A stretch of DNA of 64,000 nucleotides, taken from positions 1 to 64,000 of the forward strand of contig JALSHH010000041.1 of NCBI GenBank assembly GCA_026982335.1. Reading direction: 5' to 3'. Made by a program: the position numbers and the translations under genes. This document shows, piece after piece, positions 19,442 to 27,549 of this stretch. How positions within the stretch are numbered: position 1 is the stretch's first letter; each line of letters starts with the position of its first letter. The notes below the pieces were generated by a model. It searched no databases. It saw only the letters and a list, made by a program, of their open reading frames with translations, and was not told the DNA's origin. This stretch comes from Phycisphaerales bacterium (GTDB lineage Bacteria; Planctomycetota; Phycisphaerae; Phycisphaerales; UBA1924).

Positions 19442-19969
19442 TCAAACCTTGAGAAATGCTTCGCCGGGCGACCAGTTGCATGGTACCAGTTCATTGGATT
19501 GGATGGCGTCGATGATGCGGAGGGTTTCGGTGACGGATCGACCTACGGGAAGGGGATTGACGGTGACCCATTGGATGATGCCTTGGGGATCGACGAGGTA
19601 GGTTGCTCGGTAACAAACGCCTTCGGTCTCATGAGTGATGCCGAGCTCGTTGGCAAGTTTCTGGGCTGCGAGGAGGGGATAGGGCAAGGTGGAAAGCGTT
19701 GGATTTGAGTTGCGCCATGCCAAGTGCGAAAATTCGTTGTCGGTCGAGGCGCCAAAGAGGTCAACCTTGCGGTCTTTGAACTCCTCGATCAGGACACCAA
19801 ACTCGACAAGCTCGGTGGGGCAGACAAAGGTGAAGTCTTTGGGGTAAAAGATGAAGAGTGACCAGCGGTCTTGGTTGTCAGTTGAGTGGATGGTGGTCAG
19901 GTCGGCGGGCTCGTTGCCGACACATGCCTGGCATGTCCAGTTGGGGAATGGTTGTCCTACGCCGCGCAT
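19442..19969 (-). CDS. Peroxiredoxin, AhpC/Prx type
   Basis: The 175-residue thiol peroxidase has peroxidatic Cys50 in FVCPTE and a C-terminal Cys164 in VPCNWSPGE that fits the resolving position of typical 2-Cys enzymes. It reduces peroxides in the cytoplasm. The electron donor is not encoded nearby (no ahpF). An extra Cys pair, WTCQAC at 13-16, is unusual. The start is ATG 19969 with AAGGAG seven bases upstream. A palindrome resembling a PerR box sits directly upstream of the ribosome binding site. Confidence 0.92.
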   Translation of the reverse strand: MRGVGQPFPNWTCQACVGNEPADLTTIHSTDNQDRWSLFIFYPKDFTFVCPTELVEFGVLIEEFKDRKVDLFGASTDNEFSHLAWRNSNPTLSTLPYPLLAAQKLANELGITHETEGVCYRATYLVDPQGIIQWVTVNPLPVGRSVTETLRIIDAIQSNELVPCNWSPGEAFLKV

Positions 19970-19986
19970 GGTGTGCTCCTTCTTTT

Positions 19987-20003
19987 TTTAGAATGGTTCT
20001 AAA
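19987..20003. promoter_or_regulatory. Candidate PerR/Fur-type operator
   Basis: TTTAGAATGGTTCTAAA is a perfect 7-3-7 palindrome 17 bases upstream of the peroxiredoxin ATG. It matches the PerR consensus TTATAATNATTATAA at 11 of 14 defined positions. The position next to a peroxide-defence gene supports the reading; no regulator gene is in the window. Confidence 0.5.
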
Positions 20004-20176
20004 TGATTGCCTTGGTGGTACTCTGTTTCAAGCGTGTCACCAAAATAAATTTGATGCATCGCAATATTTCGATGGTCTGCTTTATGGTCTGCTTTTGAGA
20101 TTTCTCCTTCATGGGAGTTGGAAGATATCTCAGGATCGAACATGACTGGTTCGATGTGAATCTGTATACTCGATCG

Positions 20177-22084
20177 ATGCCGATCGATCTCCAAACATCT
20201 CTTGCTGATATTGTACGCCAAGTCTGGGGATATGACACGCTTCGGCCGCTTCAGGAGCGAGCGATTCTTGCCGGGATCGAGGGTGGGGATTGTTTGACGG
20301 TGTTGCCCACTGGTGGTGGCAAGAGCCTGTGTTATCATGTGCCTCCTTTGATTACGGGGAAAGCGACGATTGTGGTGTCGCCGCTCATCGCGTTGATGCG
20401 TGATCAGGTGCGTGGTCTTGAGTTACTGGGATACAAGGCTGCGGCGATGCATTCGGGGATTGATTTTGAGGAATCGACCGACATCGCCAAGCAGTTGTTG
20501 ACGGGTGATCTTAATTTGGTGTTTGCTGCACCCGAGCGTGTGGTGACGAGTTCGTTTAAGACGCTCATTGGATTATTGTGCGATCATGATCGGCTCGGGT
20601 GCCTCGCGATTGATGAAGCGCACTGCATCAGCCAATGGGGGCATGATTTTCGTCCTGAGTATCGTCGGATTGCTGAGTTGCGAAAGATCGCGCCTCATGT
20701 ATCGATTCAGGCGTTTACCGCGACAGCGACGCCGAGGGTGCGCGAAGACATTGTGAATCAGCTTGGATTGCGTGATCCTGAGCTCATGGTTGGGGTGTTT
20801 GATCGTCCGAATCTGGTATATCGGATTCAGGCGCGAGAGAGGGCGAGCGAGCAGATCGCCTCTGCGGTGGCAAGGCATAGTGCAGCGGGGGAGAGCCACG
20901 GGGCGATTGTGTATTGTTTGTCGCGTAAGGATACGGAGAAAATTGCTGAGGAACTGCGGGCATTGGGGCTCGATGCCGATGAGTATCACGCAGGATTGGA
21001 TGTGTCCAAGCGGCACACCATCGAGCAGGCGTTCAGCAACGAGACACTTGATATTGTGGTCGCGACGGTGGCCTTTGGGATGGGGATCGACCGGAGCAAT
21101 GTTCGGCTGGTCGTCCATGCGTCGATGCCCAAATCGATCGAAGCCTACCAACAAGAAACCGGGCGGGCAGGGCGCGATGGACTTGAGGCCGAGTGTCTTT
21201 TGCTCTACTCACCAAGCGATGGTGGGCGATGGGAACGGCTCATCGAACAGAGCGCGGAACAGAGCGGAAGTGATCCGCAGGCCCAGCTCGAACTCGTACG
21301 CGGGATGAGGCGTTTTGTGGCATCGTTTGGATGCCGACACAAACACTTGAGTGAACACTTTGGACAGCAATACACGCCGCCTGCCGGGCGCCAAGATTGC
21401 GGGGCCTGTGATGTATGCCTTGGAGAGACCGCTTGCGAAGAAGATGCGCATCGGATTGGGCAGGTGATTCTCTCAGCAGTCGCGCGGACGGGTGAACGGT
21501 TTGGAGCAGCATATATCTGTGATATCGTACGGGGGGGAAGTGGGCAGAAGATCAAGAACTACGGTCATGACCGGCTCAAAGTGCATGGGATGCTCGAAAA
21601 TCGGCGCAAGGCGGAGGTGATGTCGTTTATCGACCAGCTCGTCGCGGCCGACGCTTTGATGCGGGTGGTTGAGGATCGATTCGAGACACTGGCGTTTGGT
21701 TCGCGTGGGGTGTCTGTGATGAAGGGGATCGAAACGGTTTCGTTGGCCAAGCCGATCGGGACGGGGTCTGCTAAAAGCGAGCGGAACCGCCGGACGCGGG
21801 CGGCACGGGTGATCGAGCGTCGCCCGATGAATGAATCGGAGAAGGAGTTGTTTGAGTCGTTACGTGCGTTGCGAATGTTGATTGCGCAAGCGCGAGGCGT
21901 GCCGCCGTATGTGGTGTTCAATGATTCGACGCTTCGGGAGATGGCGCTTGATAAGCCTACGGATCGCCATGCGTTGCTCTCGATTCGCGGCGTGGGGCAG
22001 AAAAAACTCGATGACTTCGGAGATGATTTCTTACACGCAATCGAGCATCATTTGATTCAGGAAAGCCCGAGCCATGGCGGGTGA
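20177..22084 (+). CDS. recQ: ATP-dependent DNA helicase RecQ
   Basis: The 635-residue 3'-5' helicase acts in recombination and replication-fork repair. Walker A is TGGGKS (45-50) and the box is DEAH (146-149), followed by SQWGHDFRPEY. Helicase motif VI reads QETGRAGRDG. A zinc site is formed by Cys in FGCRHKHL and DCGACDVC. The C-terminus carries winged-helix and HRDC domains (residues about 555-630, ending RGVGQKKLDDFG). ATG 20177 is preferred on family length; an in-frame codon at 20111 would add 22 residues. It overlaps the next gene by 11 bases. Confidence 0.96.
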   Translation: MPIDLQTSLADIVRQVWGYDTLRPLQERAILAGIEGGDCLTVLPTGGGKSLCYHVPPLITGKATIVVSPLIALMRDQVRGLELLGYKAAAMHSGIDFEESTDIAKQLLTGDLNLVFAAPERVVTSSFKTLIGLLCDHDRLGCLAIDEAHCISQWGHDFRPEYRRIAELRKIAPHVSIQAFTATATPRVREDIVNQLGLRDPELMVGVFDRPNLVYRIQARERASEQIASAVARHSAAGESHGAIVYCLSRKDTEKIAEELRALGLDADEYHAGLDVSKRHTIEQAFSNETLDIVVATVAFGMGIDRSNVRLVVHASMPKSIEAYQQETGRAGRDGLEAECLLLYSPSDGGRWERLIEQSAEQSGSDPQAQLELVRGMRRFVASFGCRHKHLSEHFGQQYTPPAGRQDCGACDVCLGETACEEDAHRIGQVILSAVARTGERFGAAYICDIVRGGSGQKIKNYGHDRLKVHGMLENRRKAEVMSFIDQLVAADALMRVVEDRFETLAFGSRGVSVMKGIETVSLAKPIGTGSAKSERNRRTRAARVIERRPMNESEKELFESLRALRMLIAQARGVPPYVVFNDSTLREMALDKPTDRHALLSIRGVGQKKLDDFGDDFLHAIEHHLIQESPSHGG

Positions 22085-22535
22085 GTCGGGTGAGTCGATT
22101 GAGATTCGAGAGATTATCGCCGAGCAGACGCGAGCGATTCGGCAGGTGGTGCTGCGTCCACACCAGGCAGCGGAGGAACTGATCTATCCCGGGGATAATG
22201 ACGCGGACTCGTTTCATCTGGGCGCGGTGCGAGGCGATGAGGTATTGGCGATTTTGTCGATGTATCATCAGCCCATGCCCGGGGAAACTGAAAATGCTTG
22301 GCGGATTCGGGGGATGGCGTCGGTCGCTGAGATTCGAGGGCAGGGATATGGGCGGATGCTTGTCGAGGTTGCACGGGATCGGGCGTGGGCGGTTGAGCGG
22401 GCAGTGATCTGGTGCAATGCACGCGAATCTGCGTTTGGATTCTATGAGAAACTCGGGTTTGTGATTGAAGGCGAGTTGTTTGAGATCGAGGGGATCGGGA
22501 GCCATGCGGTGATGGTGCTCAACCCAACTCCCTGA
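22074..22535 (+). CDS. GNAT-family N-acetyltransferase
   Basis: The 153-residue single-domain protein has the acetyl-CoA loop of GNAT enzymes (EIRGQGYGRMLVE, the Q/RxxGxG/A motif) followed by motif B (ESAFGFYEKLGFVIEG). The substrate cannot be read from sequence. It starts inside the end of recQ (11-base overlap, +1 frame), so translation is probably coupled. It is convergent with the glycosyltransferase at 22540, with four bases between the stops. Confidence 0.87.
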   Translation: MAGESGESIEIREIIAEQTRAIRQVVLRPHQAAEELIYPGDNDADSFHLGAVRGDEVLAILSMYHQPMPGETENAWRIRGMASVAEIRGQGYGRMLVEVARDRAWAVERAVIWCNARESAFGFYEKLGFVIEGELFEIEGIGSHAVMVLNPTP

Positions 22536-22539
22536 GCAT

Positions 22540-23484
22540 TCAGCGTACAGCCGCACGAATGGTACGAATTGCGTGCTTCGGATTCAATACACTCGATGGG
22601 GAATGCGTAAAGCCTGCCTTGGCAAAGCAGATCGCCCTTTTGGAATCCGTGTTTGGATCGCCCTTGGCCATTTGTTTGACCGACTTCCATGCGTATCGTG
22701 CGAGCACTTGATTCACCTTGCTGCGAATTTTTTTCTGTCTTGCTGCATCAAGCCTGTCGAGTAAATGTATATTTTTTTGATAGATGTATTTGAGTGCATC
22801 GTAATGAGTGGTGTACGGCTTGCGATGTACCCCCCGGCAATGGCGTCGGTAGGCATGGGTGGGTTTGGAAACCGCGACACATGTGCACAGCCGAGCAACA
22901 CGCATCATGGCATCAGTGACCTGATACAAGTTGAGACCCGACTCATAGTGATCCGTCTCAATTAGAATTTTTCTTCGGACGAGTTCACACCGATTTGAGA
23001 CGCCGCCGGGGAAGTCAAACCCCATGTAGTGATCAAAGATATCCCCGGTTGGGTATTGGCCAGTATCATTCCAAACTTCCCCTTCCCGACCTTGCTCGTC
23101 GATAAAATGAAAATTTGAATAGACATACCCAGCGTCAGGGTTCTCGACCAAAGCACTTTCCTCGGCTTCGATTTTTTGCGGATAATACAAATCATCGCCG
23201 TCAAGGTATGTGACAAAGTCACCCGTCGAAGCTTCGATGGCGATGCGTCGGACTGAACCAATTCCTTGGCGTGATTCATTGAATACTGTGCTGATGATCT
23301 CTGGGTGCTTGCTTTGATACTCTCGAATAAGTTCCTGCGACCCGTCGGTAGATGCGTCATCAACGATGAGGATTTGATCGGGAACCCTTGTCTGGTTCAG
23401 CACACTCTCGATTGCACCTTGAAGATATTCAATCTGATTATATGACGGAATATACACCGTGATTGTGAATGGATTGGTTGTCAT
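22540..23484 (-). CDS. Family 2 glycosyltransferase
   Basis: The 314-residue GT-A enzyme opens with VYIPSYNQIEYL, the nucleotide-sugar strand, then IVDDASTDGS. The metal-binding DxD is in TYLDGDDLYYP, and a C-terminal helical tail is rich in Arg/Lys. It would add a sugar to a cell-surface glycan at the cytoplasmic face. The start ATG overlaps the upstream FkbM stop (ATGA), so the two are one operon. The pairing suggests a decorated surface sugar. No donor can be named. Confidence 0.9.
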   Translation of the reverse strand: MTTNPFTITVYIPSYNQIEYLQGAIESVLNQTRVPDQILIVDDASTDGSQELIREYQSKHPEIISTVFNESRQGIGSVRRIAIEASTGDFVTYLDGDDLYYPQKIEAEESALVENPDAGYVYSNFHFIDEQGREGEVWNDTGQYPTGDIFDHYMGFDFPGGVSNRCELVRRKILIETDHYESGLNLYQVTDAMMRVARLCTCVAVSKPTHAYRRHCRGVHRKPYTTHYDALKYIYQKNIHLLDRLDAARQKKIRSKVNQVLARYAWKSVKQMAKGDPNTDSKRAICFAKAGFTHSPSSVLNPKHAIRTIRAAVR

Positions 23485-24230
23485 GCCTTGAGACCCTTGA
23501 CTTCATAGAGTAGGTCGTGATGACTCAACTGATCTACGAAACGATAGTGCTCATCGAGTGCTTCGGAAATGGCGTCATCATTTCGCGATTCGACACAAAT
23601 GAAACGGGGGCGATGTTTGGAAAAATCGAGCCCGGAGAGCACTTGAGGCTCGTACCCCTCGACATCAAGTGAGAAAAAATCAATGCTCCCCGATGGACAG
23701 TGCTCGTCGATAATCGAACTCAAAGCCCGAACCGAAGCCTCGATAGCCCCCATTGCGATCCCGGGTTGAAGCTGCGAGGCTCGCTCAAGATGATCACGCT
23801 GAGAGTTCTCATCGCCAATCGCCCCCTCAATGGTGCTCATCAACCCTGCCCGATGAAGCATCACTGATTCTCCCTGGGCCGATGCCGAGCCGAGCGCACA
23901 CCGGACAACTGTAGACTCTGGACGAATCAACTCACAATGTGCCGCCAGTTCTGGGATCGGCTCGATGAGTATCCCCCGCCAACCATACTTGCGGGCAAAG
24001 TAAAATGTGTTGCTCTGGGTGTATCCATCGTTGGCGCCTGCTTCGATAAAGAAACCAGGCTTCCCATCGAGGTGGGCAACGATGAAGCGTTCAAGTTTAC
24101 GATCAAGCCCATTGAGTGCCGGCATCGAATACCGATAGTTGCTCAAGAGTTCGAAAACTCGGCGTTTGACCTTCCGCTTGCGATAGGCTTTGCCGACTTG
24201 CTCTTCCGATGGACTCGTAGATTGGGTCAT
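23481..24230 (-). CDS. FkbM-family methyltransferase
   Basis: The 249-residue SAM-dependent O-methyltransferase shows the FkbM motifs: GFFIEAGANDGYTQSNT (SAM-binding), GILIEPIP (acidic ribose contact) and IDFFSLDVEGYE. Family members methylate sugars in polysaccharides or antibiotics. ATG 24230 is preferred (MTQSTSPS); the frame runs to 24287. It overlaps the GT2 gene by four bases and lies about 66 bases from nuoN. Confidence 0.88.
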   Translation of the reverse strand: MTQSTSPSEEQVGKAYRKRKVKRRVFELLSNYRYSMPALNGLDRKLERFIVAHLDGKPGFFIEAGANDGYTQSNTFYFARKYGWRGILIEPIPELAAHCELIRPESTVVRCALGSASAQGESVMLHRAGLMSTIEGAIGDENSQRDHLERASQLQPGIAMGAIEASVRALSSIIDEHCPSGSIDFFSLDVEGYEPQVLSGLDFSKHRPRFICVESRNDDAISEALDEHYRFVDQLSHHDLLYEVKGLKA

Positions 24231-24296
24231 ATAGGGCACTGATGCTGTGACTGGAGGCTTCTCCACGCGTACTGGAATACCAATCAATTTCTTTGA

Positions 24297-25892
24297 TCAA
24301 TCAATCAAAGCGATTTCCTCTTGAGTTTTTTGAATGATCTGATCGTCCGCGTAAGGCTCTTCGATTTCATCGGCAGCCGCCGGGACATACTTGGCGGCGT
24401 GGTAGGCGCCGTTGACCAGAGGCTGGGCGAAGACCAGTAAGAACAAGACACAGAATGCGCTGAGCACGCCTGCGACGCGGCGCATCGGGAAGGGGGCGAG
24501 GAAGACCGGGGAACTGATCTTGCCGGGATCGTCGATGTAGGCAGCGGCGATCATGCGGAGGTAGTAGCACGCGGCGATGGCGGAGTTGATGCCCAAGATC
24601 ACGATCAGGGCGTATTGACCGGCTGCCATGCCCGAGGTGAACAATCCGACCTTGCCAAGGAATCCGATCAGAGGCGGGAACCCGAGCATCGAGAAGGTGC
24701 AGATCACCAAGGTCCAGCCGAGGACTGGGTGCGATTTGCAGAGCCCTCGGATGTCGTCCATGTCGTCGGCTTCGTCGCCGTTGCGGTGTTCGAGCGATGC
24801 GAGGACGGCGAAGACGCCGACGGTCATCACGCCATAGGTCAGCAGGTAGAAGAGCACGGCAGCCAGACCGTTCTGATAGAACGGGCCGCCGATGATTCCT
24901 GGGCCTGCGATCAGACCCACGAGCATGTACCCGGAGTGGGCGATCGAAGAATAGGCGAGGATGCGCTTGATGGAGGTTTGCAAGAGTGCGAGGACATTGC
25001 CCACGGTCATGGTCAGGGCGGCCATGATCCAGAGGGTGGCTTCGATGGCGACGGGGAGGTGTCCGCCACTGCCAGCAAACCCATCGTTCCAACCCGCGGT
25101 GCCCAAGATGAACATCAAGGCCAAGAACCCAGCGGTCTTGGGAACGAAGGCGAGCATCGCGGCGACGGGTGAAGCGGCACCTTGGTAGACATCAGGGGTA
25201 TAGAAGTGCATCGGCACGGCGGCGATCTTGAAGGAGATGCCGATGATGGCGATCAACAGACCGATCATACCGAGTGTCGAGACGCCATCGGTTGCGAAGA
25301 CGGTGGCGATTTCGGAGAGGTTGGTCGAACCGGTCGCGCCGTAGATCAGGGCGAATCCATACAAGAAGATGGCAGCGCCGAGCGCACCGAGGAAGAAATA
25401 CTTGACGGCTGCTTCGAGTGATTTCTTGCGCTCGGTCGAGATGGCGACCATGATGTAGGTCGGAAGCGAAGTCAGTTCGAGGGCGAGGAAGAGCCAGATG
25501 AGATCATCCGCCGAGGCGGTGAGCATGAGGCCGGTGAGTGAGAACATGAAGAAGGCGTAGAACTCGCCTCGGTTTGAGCGGAGTGAGGAGAATGGTTTGC
25601 CTGCATCGACCTCGGCTTCGAGCTCCCGATCGACGGTGCCGCTGAGCAGCAGCAAGATCAACATCCCGACGCCTGCGATGAGCATTTTGGCGTAGGGGAC
25701 GATGGCGGGGAACATGCCTGAGGTTGTTGGCGAGATCAGCGCCGCGAAGAAGGCAGCGAAAAGAGCGACGGCACAAATCCAAGGGGTGAACTGGCGGATG
25801 GCGCGCGAGGGCCATTGCCCGGTAATCATCACGAGGCAGGTGGCGATGAAGAGGAAGATTTCAGGCCAGAGGATGGCGAGCTTCTCAGTCAT
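24297..25892 (-). CDS. nuoN: NADH-quinone oxidoreductase subunit N
   Basis: The 531-residue antiporter-like subunit of complex I has about 14 membrane helices. Proton-channel motifs include FKIAAVPMHFYTPDVYQG with its Lys and Pro, and KRILAYSSIAHSGYM. It lies at the far end of the membrane arm next to NuoM. ATG 25892 has AAGGAG eight bases upstream and starts eight bases inside nuoM. The last gene of the nuoJ-N run. Confidence 0.95.
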   Translation of the reverse strand: MTEKLAILWPEIFLFIATCLVMITGQWPSRAIRQFTPWICAVALFAAFFAALISPTTSGMFPAIVPYAKMLIAGVGMLILLLLSGTVDRELEAEVDAGKPFSSLRSNRGEFYAFFMFSLTGLMLTASADDLIWLFLALELTSLPTYIMVAISTERKKSLEAAVKYFFLGALGAAIFLYGFALIYGATGSTNLSEIATVFATDGVSTLGMIGLLIAIIGISFKIAAVPMHFYTPDVYQGAASPVAAMLAFVPKTAGFLALMFILGTAGWNDGFAGSGGHLPVAIEATLWIMAALTMTVGNVLALLQTSIKRILAYSSIAHSGYMLVGLIAGPGIIGGPFYQNGLAAVLFYLLTYGVMTVGVFAVLASLEHRNGDEADDMDDIRGLCKSHPVLGWTLVICTFSMLGFPPLIGFLGKVGLFTSGMAAGQYALIVILGINSAIAACYYLRMIAAAYIDDPGKISSPVFLAPFPMRRVAGVLSAFCVLFLLVFAQPLVNGAYHAAKYVPAAADEIEEPYADDQIIQKTQEEIALID

Positions 25893-27549
25893 GCGAGGCT
25901 CCTTCATGTCCGTTGTCGTTGGAATAGATGTCATCAACGGCTGGGGTGTCGTGCATGATGCGAGGCTCGGCGGATTCGAGCCCATTGGCTTGCTCGACGA
26001 TGCGTACGGTCGCGTTGACCTGATCGCTCACGGTGTCGAACAACACGGTTGGCTGGAGCCCGAAGTAGATACAACCCAATGCCAAAGGCGCGAGGGTCAT
26101 GATCTCGCGGAAGTTGAGATCGGTTGGGAGTGTCTCATGGTCGTGATGCCCTTCGGGTTCTTTGAGTGGGCCGAAGCAGATTTTGCCGACCATGTAGAGG
26201 AGGTACATCGCGGCGATGACCATGCCGGTGCCTGCGAAGACTGCGAACCAAGGGCCAAGCGATGAACCCCATGCACCGGGTTCGCCGGCAGCGGTCCATG
26301 CGGCATCAGACTGGAATGCCGAGATAAGACACAGGACTTCGGATGGGAAGCCGTTGAGTCCGGGCAAGCCGACCGAAGCCATTGCGAAGAAGACCATGAA
26401 GGTGGCCCAGATGGGCATCTTGGAAGCCAAGCCCCCGACGGTGTTCATGTCGCGAGTATGGTAGCGTTCGTACATGAACCCGATCATGAGAAACAAGCCG
26501 CCGGTCGATAGGCCGTGGGAGAGCATATAGAGGATCGAGCCACTAAAGCCCGTCACATTGAGAGCGGCTAATCCGAGCACGGCAAAGCCCAGATGCGACA
26601 CGGATGAATAGGCGACGAGTTTCTTGATGTCGGTCTGCACCCAGCAAATCAGACCGGCGTAAATGATGCCGATGATCGAGAGTATGGCGATATGAGGGGC
26701 GTATGCAAAGAAGGCTTCGGGCGCCAAGGGGATGGCGAAGCGGTAGATGCCGTAGGTTCCGAGTTTGAGCAGCACGGCTGCCAAGATAACCGAACCGGCG
26801 GTTGGGGCTTCGGTGTGGGCAAGGGGCAGCCAGGTATGGAACGGGAACAGAGGCACCTTGACGGCGAACCCGGCGAGCAACCCGAGCAAGACCCAGGTTT
26901 GTTCGCTGATGGACATATGCCAGGCGTATTTGGTCAGGGTCGGGATGTCGAGTGTCCACGCGCCAAACTGATCCGGCTGGGCAACGAACCAGACGACATA
27001 GACCATCGCGGCGAGGGTGAGCATCGAGCCGGTGAAGGTATAGAGGAAGAACTTGATCGACGCAGCAACACGATTGGTCGACCCAAACTTGCGGATGAGC
27101 ACAAACATCGGCAAGAGCGTGAACTCAAAGCAGATGTAGAACAGGAGCAAATCTTGGGCTGCGAACACCCCGACCATGGCTCCTTGGAGCACCATGAGCC
27201 ACGCGTAATACATGCGTCGGTCTTTGGTGATCGCGGATTTGGATGCTGCAACGACGATTGGACCAAGCAGGACTGAGAGGAGAATCAACAGCAACGAAAT
27301 CGAATCCATCCCAATCGAGAAGTTCAAGCCCAGCGAATCAATCCACGAGATCGAATATCCGAACTGGGGCACATCGCCCTTGGCGAAGTCGAAACGATCG
27401 AGGAGTTTGAGTGCCGGGAGCAAAAGCACCAGGCTTGCGATGAGTGCGGTGCGGTAGGCATTGTCGGCATTCTTGGAAAATGCAATCCACAAAGCAGCAA
27501 CAACGGGGAAGAAAATCAGGATGATGAGCATCAGGCTATCAAGGTTCAT
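25885..27549 (-). CDS. nuoM: NADH-quinone oxidoreductase subunit M
   Basis: The 554-residue antiporter-like subunit has 14 predicted helices. The family channel motif is FPFHTWLPLAHTEAPTAGS and the conserved Lys helix is LLKLGTYGIYRF. It pumps protons in the membrane arm. ATG 27549 follows GGAGG by seven bases; the open frame to 27669 is not family-like. It overlaps nuoL by four bases and nuoN by eight, so it is translationally coupled on both sides. Confidence 0.96.
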   Translation of the reverse strand: MNLDSLMLIILIFFPVVAALWIAFSKNADNAYRTALIASLVLLLPALKLLDRFDFAKGDVPQFGYSISWIDSLGLNFSIGMDSISLLLILLSVLLGPIVVAASKSAITKDRRMYYAWLMVLQGAMVGVFAAQDLLLFYICFEFTLLPMFVLIRKFGSTNRVAASIKFFLYTFTGSMLTLAAMVYVVWFVAQPDQFGAWTLDIPTLTKYAWHMSISEQTWVLLGLLAGFAVKVPLFPFHTWLPLAHTEAPTAGSVILAAVLLKLGTYGIYRFAIPLAPEAFFAYAPHIAILSIIGIIYAGLICWVQTDIKKLVAYSSVSHLGFAVLGLAALNVTGFSGSILYMLSHGLSTGGLFLMIGFMYERYHTRDMNTVGGLASKMPIWATFMVFFAMASVGLPGLNGFPSEVLCLISAFQSDAAWTAAGEPGAWGSSLGPWFAVFAGTGMVIAAMYLLYMVGKICFGPLKEPEGHHDHETLPTDLNFREIMTLAPLALGCIYFGLQPTVLFDTVSDQVNATVRIVEQANGLESAEPRIMHDTPAVDDIYSNDNGHEGASHD

